Made by a program: the position numbers and the translations under genes. The notes under the pieces are model-generated. The model did not search any database. It was not told the origin of the DNA and saw only the letters and a list, made by a program, of their open reading frames with translations. Positions 1 to 6,243 of a stretch of DNA of 7,797 nt are shown one piece after another. Positions within the stretch are counted from its first letter, which is position 1. Each line of letters opens with the position of its first letter. Source of the DNA: Rhodoferax sp. (lineage in GTDB: Bacteria > Pseudomonadota > Gammaproteobacteria > Burkholderiales > Burkholderiaceae_C); assembly GCA_020048255.1 (NCBI GenBank), contig JAIFMR010000147.1, positions 1-7,797 on the forward strand, read 5' to 3'.

Positions 1-94
1 GTTTTCCAAACCCCTCTCCGCCCTTCAAATGGATGCTTTGCTGGCCTCCATGCCAGCGGAGGAACGACTTGAGTTTCAATATGAACACGATTAA
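1..94 (+). CDS. 3' end of an unidentified upstream gene (partial)
   Basis: An open frame enters from the left edge (first full codon at base 2) and runs 30 codons to TAA at 92-94. The end reads LLASMPAEERLEFQYEHD, with a composition like a real soluble protein tail. The last 14 bases overlap the phytochrome start at 81 (ATG AAC ACG ATT AA), an arrangement typical of translationally coupled genes in one operon. The fragment is too short to assign a family. It could instead be a chance open frame, but the overlap and the absence of another gene here favour a real gene. If real, the phytochrome is at least partly transcribed from further upstream. Confidence 0.5.
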   Translation, partial: FSKPLSALQMDALLASMPAEERLEFQYEHD

Positions 95-1562
95 TACCAA
101 CACCGACTGGACGCGCCAGTGTGAGGCGGAACCCCTGGCCTTGTCGGCTGCCATTCAGGCGCATGGCGGGCTGTTGCACATCACCGACCAAGCGCTGATT
201 ACCCATGCCAGCGCCAATCTGGCGAGCTATTTCGCGTGTCAACCAGAAACCTTGCCCGGACAGGTTTTGCCAGCGCCGCTTGCTGCCGTCTTGCAACCGA
301 CGCTGGCGACCTTGAACAAGGCACCGGGCAGCCGGGTTGAACTGTTTGATGTGGCCATGGCGGAGCGGCACAGTGTCGATATTGTGGTGTCGCGCAGCAG
401 CTTTGGCATCGTTGTGGAGTTTTCTGCCCATGATCACCGGCACATTCCGATCCAGCCCCATTCGTTGCTCATGCGAACGCCATCGAGTGCGCAAGAAAGT
501 CTTGCGCTGCATCAGCGCATTGTTGATCTGCTCAATGGCATCACCGGCTTCAACCGGATCATGATCTATGCGTTTCGTGAAGATGGTGACGGCGAGGTGC
601 TCGCTGAAGCGCGCAACACCGATGTTTATGGCAGTTACCTGGGGCTGCGTTTTCCGGCAAGTGACATCCCCCAAATTGCACGCGATTTGTACAAGAAAAA
701 TCCGTGGCGGCTGATTCCGGACAGTCAGGCAGCATCGGTGCCGCTGTTCAGTCATTCAGCAGCCGCGCCGGATTTGACCTGGTCAGACCTGCGCAGCGTG
801 TCACCGGTGCATCAAAGCTATCTGGCCAATATGGGGGTGCGCGCATCACTGTCTTTGCCGATCATGGTGGGCGCGGAATTGTGGGGGCTGATTGCCTGCC
901 ATCACGCCGAACCCCGGGTTTTGCCGCTGAAAGTCATGCGCGCTGCGAGTCAGATCAGCAAGCATTATTCCTTGCTGATGTCGACCTCGGTGGCGGAGTC
1001 GCGGATGCGGCTGATCGACCGGCTTGACAATGTTTATGCCGGCATGCGCGAAGTCATTTCGCTTGGCGGCGGGTTGATGTCGGTCATGCCGGATATTGCA
1101 CCGGCCTTGTTCGATCTTTTTAGTGCCAGCGGTCTGGCGATCCGGCTTGGCAATGTCTGGGCGCATACCGGTGACTCACCCAATGCCTCGGCGCTTGAAG
1201 CCTTGTCAACATCGTTTGAGCAGGCTCCGGGCGAGTCGATTGTCTTTATTGACAGCCTCGCCCGCGCTTATCCGGCCCTCGGTGCGATGCCAGTCGCCGG
1301 TGCGCTGGCCATCAAAATGCACACGCGTGATGACCAGTGCCTGCAAGTCTGGCTTTTTCGCAGGGAACTGCTGCACGAGGTGCAGTGGGGTGGCAATCCG
1401 CACAAACCGGTTGAATCGCAGGACGGACAACTCGGCATTGCACCGCGTCAGTCGTTCGAAAAGTGGATCGAGAAGCGCAAAAATTACTGTGGCCAATGGT
1501 TGCAAGAGAACCAGCTCGCTGCCAAGCGCTTGCGGCAATTGTTGTTTGAGCTTTTTGCCTGA
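81..1562 (+). CDS. bphP: Bacteriophytochrome photosensory core (PAS-GAF-PHY), no output domain
   Basis: A 493-residue red/far-red photoreceptor core, probably cytosolic. Order: N-terminal segment with Cys14 in the CEAEP motif (biliverdin thioether Cys of bacterial phytochromes), PAS about 15-115, GAF about 140-310, PHY about 320-480. GAF pocket residues are present: PASDIP with Asp195, Tyr204, LRSVSPVH with Arg238, Ser241 and His244, Tyr247, and LIACHH with His274. These match Asp207, His260 and His290 of the Deinococcus protein, with near-identical spacing. The PHY tongue keeps PRQSF (455-459). The protein ends about 30 residues after that motif, inside the linker helix, so there is no kinase, GGDEF or other effector; usual bacteriophytochromes are over 700 residues. 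I chose ATG81 over ATG33 because homology starts just before Cys14 and ATG81 overlaps the upstream stop; GGAGGA at 58-63 is a rather distant ribosome site. Biliverdin binding is well supported; the signalling partner is unknown. Confidence 0.93.
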   Translation: MNTINTNTDWTRQCEAEPLALSAAIQAHGGLLHITDQALITHASANLASYFACQPETLPGQVLPAPLAAVLQPTLATLNKAPGSRVELFDVAMAERHSVDIVVSRSSFGIVVEFSAHDHRHIPIQPHSLLMRTPSSAQESLALHQRIVDLLNGITGFNRIMIYAFREDGDGEVLAEARNTDVYGSYLGLRFPASDIPQIARDLYKKNPWRLIPDSQAASVPLFSHSAAAPDLTWSDLRSVSPVHQSYLANMGVRASLSLPIMVGAELWGLIACHHAEPRVLPLKVMRAASQISKHYSLLMSTSVAESRMRLIDRLDNVYAGMREVISLGGGLMSVMPDIAPALFDLFSASGLAIRLGNVWAHTGDSPNASALEALSTSFEQAPGESIVFIDSLARAYPALGAMPVAGALAIKMHTRDDQCLQVWLFRRELLHEVQWGGNPHKPVESQDGQLGIAPRQSFEKWIEKRKNYCGQWLQENQLAAKRLRQLLFELFA

Positions 1563-1640
1563 CATATATATATACAGGTGCCAATCGCTAGGCGGGCTGA
1601 ACCTGTATGGATGTGGCGATATGCTTGCTAAAGCCTGATC

Positions 1641-1717
1641 GGCATCTGGGCCTCGGTCGCCTGGCAAGGCGGAGAAGCCGGTGAGTCCGGTGCTTTGCCG
1701 CCCGATGGCCTGATGCC
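1641..1717 (+). other. Possible folded leader ahead of the diguanylate cyclase
   Basis: Three nested inverted repeats: GGCATC (1641-1646) with GATGCC (1712-1717), continued after a small bulge by GGCC (1649-1652) with GGCC (1707-1710); then GGCAA (1663-1667) with TTGCC (1695-1699); then CCGG (1678-1681) with CCGG (1687-1690) closing a TGAGT loop. Together they could form one long interrupted hairpin ending 67 bases before the cyclase start. I could not match it to a known riboswitch class. In GC-rich DNA such short stems can arise by chance, so this is a weak call. Confidence 0.25.
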
Positions 1718-1784
1718 TGGCCGACGCCATCTATGTAAAATTTTTCTCCCTGATTTCGGGTTTGAAGAAACGAAGCAATCAACC

Positions 1785-3785
1785 ATGCACCGCAAGCCTC
1801 TGATGACCAATTTTCTGCGTCTCTTTCTGCCTACTGCTGCATTTGTGCTGGCGGGCATTTTTTTCTATGGTCAATCCGAAATCGAGCGTGATGCGTCGCG
1901 CCTGATGAGCCGTGAGACGCTGCATGTCGGCCTGGGTGCCGGCACCCTGTCGCGCCATCTTGAGGGCATCACCCGGGATCTGACTTTTCTGGCCAGCCAC
2001 AGCGCGCTGCAGGCGGCAGTCAACGCACCAACGCCGGCCAACATCGGGCACCTGGCCGAAGACCTGGCCAACTTCTCGCGCAGCAGCGGCATTTATGACC
2101 AGTTGCGCTGGATCGATGAAACCGGCATGGAGCGGGTGCGCATTGACTATATTGGCGGTCAGGGCATCGTTATCCCGGCAGACAAGTTGCAAAACAAGGG
2201 CCAGCGCTATTTCTTTACCGATGCTAATCGGCTCAAACTGGGCGAGATTTTTGTTTCTCCGCTGGACTTGAACATCGAGCAAAACAAGATTGAGTTACCG
2301 CATAAGCCGATGCTGCGGGTCGCCACACCGGTGGCTGACACCCAGGGCCGCAAGCGTGGCATCATCATCCTCAATTTTTATGGTCAGGTGATGCTCGATG
2401 CCTTTGCCGCATCGACCCAAGAGGTCGCCGACCATGCGATGGTGCTCAACGCCGAAGGCTACCGGCTGAAAAGCCCGGTGCCCGCCAACGACTGGGCCTT
2501 CATGTTCAAGCGGGCCGATCTGTCACTCGCCGCCCAGGATCCACTGGCCTGGGCCGCCATTGCATCTGCCGACAGTGGCCAGAAATGGCTGGCCGATGGC
2601 TTGTGGAGCTGGCAAACCGTCTATCCGCTGCTGGCTGGGCAACGCTCCAGCAACGGCGCTGCCGATGCCGCCATGCCAAGCAGTGCGGCACTTGGAAAAA
2701 AACAGTATTTCTGGAAAGCCGTGACCCATTTGCCCTCAAACACCTTGCTGGCGATGCGACAAGAGGTCTGGGGCCGGCTGGCACTGGTTGCCCTGCTGCT
2801 GCTTGGCGTGCTGGCGGCAGGTTGCTGGAAGCTGGCCCATGCCAGGACGCGGCAAGAGGCCGCTGAAGCTGAAATCCGCATCGCCGCCACGGCCTTTGAA
2901 TCCCAAGAAGGCATGCTCATCACCGATGCCCAGGCAGTCATTCTGCGCGTCAACAAGGCTTTTTGCAGCATCACCGGCTACAGCGCCGAAGAGGTGGTGG
3001 GCAGAAACCCCAGCCTGCTGAAGTCGGGTGTGCAGAGTGCCGATTTTTATGCCGCCATGTGGGAGTGCATTCATGCCAGCGGCAACTGGATGGGCGAAAT
3101 CTGGAACAAGCGCAAAAACGGCGAAATCTACCCTGAGCATCTGACCATCACCGCCGTCAAAAACGCTGCCGACCAAGTCACCAACTATGTGGCAACCCTG
3201 GTTGACATCACCGTCAGCAAGGTGGCGGCGGCCGAAATTGAACAACTGGCGTTTTACGACCCGCTGACCGCACTGCCGAACCGGCGTCTGCTGCTTGACC
3301 GCATCAAGCGTGCACTGGTCTCGACCGCGCGCAGCGGCAGGGATGGTGCACTGTTGTTTATGGACCTGGATAATTTCAAGAACCTCAACGACACCCACGG
3401 CCATGACACCGGCGACTTGCTGCTGCAACAGGTGGCACGCCGACTTGAATCCTGCGTGCGCAAAGGCGACACCGTGGCGCGCATCGGTGGGGATGAGTTT
3501 GTCGTGCTGCTGGAGTATTTGAGCGAGCAGGATCATGAAGCCGCAGACCAGGCCAAAGTGATTGGCTACAAAATTCTGGCCACCTTGAACCAGCCTTACC
3601 GCCTGGGCGAGCATGAGCACCACAGCACGCTGAGCATTGGCGTGGCCTTGTTTTATGACCATTCGCGCGATTTTGGCGACCTGCTCAAACAGGCCGATAT
3701 CGCCATGTACCAGGCCAAACATGCCGGCCGCAACACGCTGCGCTTCTACCAGCCGACGGTTGAGGCCAATTCATCACCGTCCTGA
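1785..3785 (+). CDS. Membrane-bound Cache-PAS-GGDEF diguanylate cyclase
   Basis: A 666-residue inner-membrane enzyme predicted to make cyclic di-GMP from two GTP in response to an outside ligand. Membrane helix 1 (about 10-28) and helix 2 (about 328-350) flank a periplasmic double-Cache sensor (about 30-325), with family-typical stretches RWIDETGMERVRID, GEIFVSPLDLN and LRVATPVADTQG. A cytosolic PAS domain follows (about 366-480), then GGDEF (about 485-657). The active-site GGDEF is intact at 568-572. The RxxD inhibitory site is RKGD at 559-562, exactly five residues upstream, so product inhibition is likely. No EAL domain follows. I chose ATG1785 because GAAG at 1772-1775 is a fair ribosome site and the 30 residues that an upstream start at 1695 would add look non-conserved; ATG1803 is a second option. 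It follows the output-less phytochrome after 222 bases, so a functional link is possible but unproven. Ligand unknown. Confidence 0.92.
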   Translation: MHRKPLMTNFLRLFLPTAAFVLAGIFFYGQSEIERDASRLMSRETLHVGLGAGTLSRHLEGITRDLTFLASHSALQAAVNAPTPANIGHLAEDLANFSRSSGIYDQLRWIDETGMERVRIDYIGGQGIVIPADKLQNKGQRYFFTDANRLKLGEIFVSPLDLNIEQNKIELPHKPMLRVATPVADTQGRKRGIIILNFYGQVMLDAFAASTQEVADHAMVLNAEGYRLKSPVPANDWAFMFKRADLSLAAQDPLAWAAIASADSGQKWLADGLWSWQTVYPLLAGQRSSNGAADAAMPSSAALGKKQYFWKAVTHLPSNTLLAMRQEVWGRLALVALLLLGVLAAGCWKLAHARTRQEAAEAEIRIAATAFESQEGMLITDAQAVILRVNKAFCSITGYSAEEVVGRNPSLLKSGVQSADFYAAMWECIHASGNWMGEIWNKRKNGEIYPEHLTITAVKNAADQVTNYVATLVDITVSKVAAAEIEQLAFYDPLTALPNRRLLLDRIKRALVSTARSGRDGALLFMDLDNFKNLNDTHGHDTGDLLLQQVARRLESCVRKGDTVARIGGDEFVVLLEYLSEQDHEAADQAKVIGYKILATLNQPYRLGEHEHHSTLSIGVALFYDHSRDFGDLLKQADIAMYQAKHAGRNTLRFYQPTVEANSSPS

Positions 3786-3810
3786 TAAGAAAATGGCCTC
3801 TAGACCTTGT

Positions 3811-3843
3811 TTTATAAGCGCAAGCAGCTATTATTTTTATAGT
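3811..3843 (+). repeat. AT-rich intergenic repeat, copy 1
   Basis: The segment AAGCGCAAGCAGCTATTATT followed by TTTATAG lies 26 bases after the cyclase stop. It resembles a short repeat I remember as frequent between genes in Comamonadaceae genomes (GCGC..GCAGCTAT plus an AT tail); that is memory, not a search. A similar but degenerate sequence occurs at 4116-4145 in the same orientation. It does not form a convincing intrinsic terminator. Confidence 0.35.
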
Positions 3844-3894
3844 TGATTGTGCAGCGCCTGATCGCGCAGCTCGATCCAGTGGCGTAGCGGCTTC

Positions 3895-3987
3895 GTCCAA
3901 CCCAGCAGTCGAGAGGGACAGCCAAAAAGCTGCGCTTTTTGGTTCCCTCCGCGCTTCGCGCTCCGGCTGCCCCTCACTTCGTTAGGC
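3895..3987 (-). repeat. attC-like palindromic recombination site (93 bases)
   Basis: On the - strand the element starts GCCTAAC (3987-3981) and ends GTTGGAC (3901-3895), fitting the RYYYAAC and GTTRRRY core boxes of integron cassette attC sites. Inside, GAGGGACAGCC (3913-3923) pairs with GGCTGCCCCTC (3965-3975) with one mismatch. Within that arm lie a 9-bp hairpin (CCAAAAAGC 3922-3930, loop TGC, GCTTTTTGG 3934-3942) and a small CGCG-CTT-CGCG hairpin (3950-3960). Length is in the attC range. A short - strand reading frame (4117 to 3974) stops just inside the first core box, as cassette genes often do. No integrase or second attC is visible, so it would be a lone site; it could instead be a dispersed palindromic repeat. 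Confidence 0.4.
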
Positions 3988-4115
3988 CGCACAACCGGCA
4001 CTGTCTGCCTCTCCCCCAGCTCCAAAATGCCAAAGACTTCCAAATACAACCCCGGTGACTCCAATGCGCCAAGGCACCAAGCAGCGCCATCCAAATAGAC
4101 ATCAACCAATCATGC

Positions 4116-4145
4116 ATCAGCAGATGCTATTTATGTTGTAGCTAT
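4116..4145 (+). repeat. AT-rich intergenic repeat, degenerate copy 2
   Basis: CAGATGCTATTTATGTTGTA followed by GCTA resembles the AGCAGCTATTATTTTTATAG core of the repeat at 3811-3843, in the same orientation. The match is imperfect and may be chance. If real, the two copies bracket the attC-like element. Confidence 0.22.
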
Positions 4146-4204
4146 CTTCGTTTGTTCTACGGGCGCTGTCTACTGGTTTCATGCATTTGCCTCTGAGTAG
4201 TGCC

Positions 4205-4233
4205 TTGCTGTCAGACCAGTCACATCGTCTAAA
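4205..4233 (+). promoter_or_regulatory. Possible sigma-70-type promoter for the heme oxygenase operon
   Basis: TTGCTG (4205-4210), a 17-base spacer, then TCTAAA (4228-4233). The -35 matches TTGACA at 3 of 6 positions and the -10 matches TATAAT at 4 of 6, so this is weak. It is the best pair I found before the gene at 4301, and the operon needs a promoter here because the preceding gene ends more than 500 bases away. Confidence 0.2.
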
Positions 4234-4300
4234 CTAGGCGGCAACACTGGGGCAACGCGGAATTGTCCTTTGGAAGGTAAAGCAGCGTAGAAAGGCCGCG

Positions 4301-5596
4301 ATGCAAGCAAGACAGCAGCTGACTTTGATGGAGGAACTCAAAACCGAGACGTTTGCGTCGCATGCCCGGTTACAAACGGCCCCTTTCTTTCAGGCATTGG
4401 AGAGCTGCCATTTGCCGCTCGAATCCTACGTCGGACAACTGCGGGCTTTGTTGGCAATACACGCAGTGGTCGAGCAGGCCATGGTGGATTGTGTGGATGA
4501 CCGAGTCCATTCGGTCTGGAGTGCTGACATGGGCAAACTGCCCTTGCTGCGCCAAGATCTGAAGTACTTTGAGCCGCGCACCGTGGCCGACCTGAAAGAG
4601 GCTGTCGATGTGGCGATGCAGACAACCGGAGCCCTGCGTCAGCAATCCATGGAGACACCGCTGGCCCTATTGGGTTGGCTGTATGTTCTGGAAGGCTCAA
4701 CCCTGGGAACGTCTGTGGTGCAACCCCTGGTTGCGCGCGCCTTTTTGTTGGTTGGCGATGACGGAATGGCCTATCTGCGCAACTATGGAGCGGCTGCCCG
4801 CGCCCGATGGACTGAGTATTCGCAACGTATGAATACGCTTGCGCTGGAAACCGGAGAACGCGCACAGATTACGCTGGCTGCCAACGAGCTATTCGCCCGT
4901 CTGGAGGCGCTTTTTTGCGCCTTGTATCCATTCCAGAGCGAGTCCAAGGCCTATTTGGCGGCCTCCATCAACCCGGAAGCCGGACGGCATCCTGTGCCCG
5001 TTGACGTGCGTGAGGTGCAGGCCTCCATTCGGGCAGGTGATATCTGCTGGCGCCGTTTTCCCTATTTCGCCGCGCGTTATGGCGAACGGGGGCTGGGCTT
5101 TGCCCGCAGCGATGCCGCCTGGCAAGCCACGCTCTACCCATATCCACCGTCACAAGTCCTGCAGCAGGTGCAATGGCTGGGTCGCGTGCTGGCTGCACGA
5201 GGCATGCCGACCCTGTTGTTGCAGGTTCAATTGGAAATTCTGGTCGAAGAGCTGGCCGCGGCGATTCCCGAACGCCGGGCAGATTATGAAAAACTGCTGC
5301 CTGCCGCTGCGGCGCTGCATGCAGCGCGCTCAAGGTTCCTCACAGATGCACAAGCGCAGGACCTGGCCGCAGCGTTTGACCTTGCGGTGGGCCCCGAATG
5401 GCGCGCAAGGTTTCCTCAAACCGGTTCTTTGCTCAGCGCGGCAGTGGCCGACGAGTGCGGGGGGTGCGAGAAGGCGGTTGAAAGTGTGCGCACGTGGATG
5501 ACCGACGTGCGTCAGTTTCCTGCCGCGTGGATTGATGCGGTCGAGGGCACGCTGGCGCAAGCCAGACAGCAGGCTGCACCAAAGGCAAAGGCATGA
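4301..5596 (+). CDS. Heme oxygenase fused to a C-terminal domain of unknown function
   Basis: A 431-residue soluble protein. Residues about 10-205 are a bacterial heme oxygenase domain, which opens heme to biliverdin, CO and iron. Visible features are the proximal heme-ligand His21 in TETFASHARL, PFFQAL (28-33), and the distal helix YVLEGSTLG (128-136). The usual glycine-rich GGQ after LEGSTL is here GTS (136-138), which may alter the heme pocket. Typical family length is about 200 residues. The remaining about 225 residues, including RRFPYFAARYGERG, FARSDAAW and WLGRVLAARGMP (about 245-305), look like a helical domain I cannot name. Start ATG4301 has GAAAGG at 4290-4295; ATG4328 is possible. 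The stop overlaps the next gene by ATGA, so the two are probably co-translated. The likely role is to supply biliverdin to the phytochrome at 81-1562. Another possibility is a heme-sensing role within its own operon. Confidence 0.85.
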   Translation: MQARQQLTLMEELKTETFASHARLQTAPFFQALESCHLPLESYVGQLRALLAIHAVVEQAMVDCVDDRVHSVWSADMGKLPLLRQDLKYFEPRTVADLKEAVDVAMQTTGALRQQSMETPLALLGWLYVLEGSTLGTSVVQPLVARAFLLVGDDGMAYLRNYGAAARARWTEYSQRMNTLALETGERAQITLAANELFARLEALFCALYPFQSESKAYLAASINPEAGRHPVPVDVREVQASIRAGDICWRRFPYFAARYGERGLGFARSDAAWQATLYPYPPSQVLQQVQWLGRVLAARGMPTLLLQVQLEILVEELAAAIPERRADYEKLLPAAAALHAARSRFLTDAQAQDLAAAFDLAVGPEWRARFPQTGSLLSAAVADECGGCEKAVESVRTWMTDVRQFPAAWIDAVEGTLAQARQQAAPKAKA

Positions 5597-6243
5597 ACAC
5601 CGCGATCGACGAAGCCACCTACGCGCATTACCTCGCCGCGTTGATAGCCGGTGACCGCGAAACCTGCGCCAAGACGGTGCAGGCACTGCTTCACGCTGGT
5701 ACGGGGGTCAAGCCGCTGTATGTTGAGCTCTTGCAACGCGCCCAGTACCAGGTTGGCGAACTGTGGGAGCAAGAAAAGATTTCAGTCGCCGTAGAGCATT
5801 TGTCCACCGCCATTACCCTGCGCATGCTGTCGCTGATACAGGCACAGACGCTACAAGGCGCACGACGCAACCGGAGCATCATCATCGCGTGCGTGGCAGA
5901 CGAGTTTCATCAGCTCGGTGGCCGGATGGTTGCCGATTTTTGCGAATTGCGCGGCTGGCGGGGCTACTTTCTGGGTGCCAACACGTCAGTTGAAGATTTG
6001 CTGCAACTGGTCTCGCAGCGCAAGCCTGATTTGCTGGGCTTGTCGCTGAGCATTTACTTCAACCTTCCCAAGCTTATTGCAGCGCTTGATGCGGTCACGG
6101 CCGCTTACCCTGATTTGCCCATTCTGGTCGGCGGGCAGGCCTTTCGCTGGGGTGCGCAGGACGCGCTGCAGCATTACCCAAATACCGCTTATCTGCACTC
6201 ACTGGATGCGTTGGAAGAACGAATGGCGGCCTGTGAGCGCTGA
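5593..6243 (+). CDS. Free-standing cobalamin-binding protein, CarH-type light-sensor module
   Basis: 216 residues: a helical B12-binding cap (about 1-90) plus a Rossmann-like B12 domain (about 94-212). The cap carries W58-x9-E68-H69, the Wx9EH motif of CarH/LitR adenosylcobalamin photoreceptors; Val65 fits the CarH position seven after the Trp. The Rossmann part has E104-x-H106-x-x-G109, where His106 would be the lower cobalt ligand, then LGLSLS and ILVGGQAF. Unlike CarH there is no MerR-type DNA-binding domain, so it must act through a partner. ATG5593 overlaps the heme oxygenase stop by ATGA and has AAAGG at 5581-5585. The 3' end overlaps the kinase start by 11 bases. Corrinoid methyltransferase subunits share this fold, but no methyltransferase genes are nearby. 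In photosynthetic bacteria AerR/PpaA-type proteins are another stand-alone B12-domain group. Light sensing is inferred. Confidence 0.85.
   Translation: MNTAIDEATYAHYLAALIAGDRETCAKTVQALLHAGTGVKPLYVELLQRAQYQVGELWEQEKISVAVEHLSTAITLRMLSLIQAQTLQGARRNRSIIIACVADEFHQLGGRMVADFCELRGWRGYFLGANTSVEDLLQLVSQRKPDLLGLSLSIYFNLPKLIAALDAVTAAYPDLPILVGGQAFRWGAQDALQHYPNTAYLHSLDALEERMAACER

Larger units (their letters stand above)
3786..4300. other. 515-base intergenic region without a confident gene
   Basis: It contains an AT-rich repeat (3811-3843), the attC-like palindrome (3895-3987), a possible gene remnant on the - strand (about 3974-4117), a second degenerate AT-rich repeat (4116-4145), a 5-bp hairpin GCATC-AGCA-GATGC (4114-4127), and the upstream region of the heme oxygenase gene. 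In the - strand remnant two overlapping frames are open. One is a 47-codon Trp-rich frame from ATG at 4117 to TGA at 3976-3974. The other is a 90-codon frame from TTG at 4109 that reads straight through the palindrome. Neither matches a family I know. The segment between the two AT-rich repeats looks like inserted DNA. Confidence 0.5.

Noticed and set aside
33..80. Start of the phytochrome at ATG33
   Set aside because: The 16 extra residues overlap the end of the upstream frame and lie before the region of family similarity; ATG81 fits better.
1630..1730. Cobalamin riboswitch
   Set aside because: Some bases recall the core and B12 box, but the conserved boxes are not present in order, so I report only an unassigned fold.
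1695..1784. Longer N-terminus for the diguanylate cyclase
   Set aside because: The added residues are not like a signal or membrane segment, there is no good ribosome site, and they overlap the possible leader fold.
2736..3722. Long - strand open frame (328 codons) opposite the cyclase
   Set aside because: It mirrors a clear PAS-GGDEF coding region and is a codon-bias shadow with no recognisable domain.
4130..4230. PpsR/CrtJ-type TGT-N12-ACA operator ahead of the heme oxygenase
   Set aside because: I looked because light-regulated operons can carry it, but found no correctly spaced pair.
6077..6232. Upstream ATG start for the histidine kinase
   Set aside because: It would overlap the B12 gene by 167 bases; the extra residues are an out-of-frame reading of that gene.
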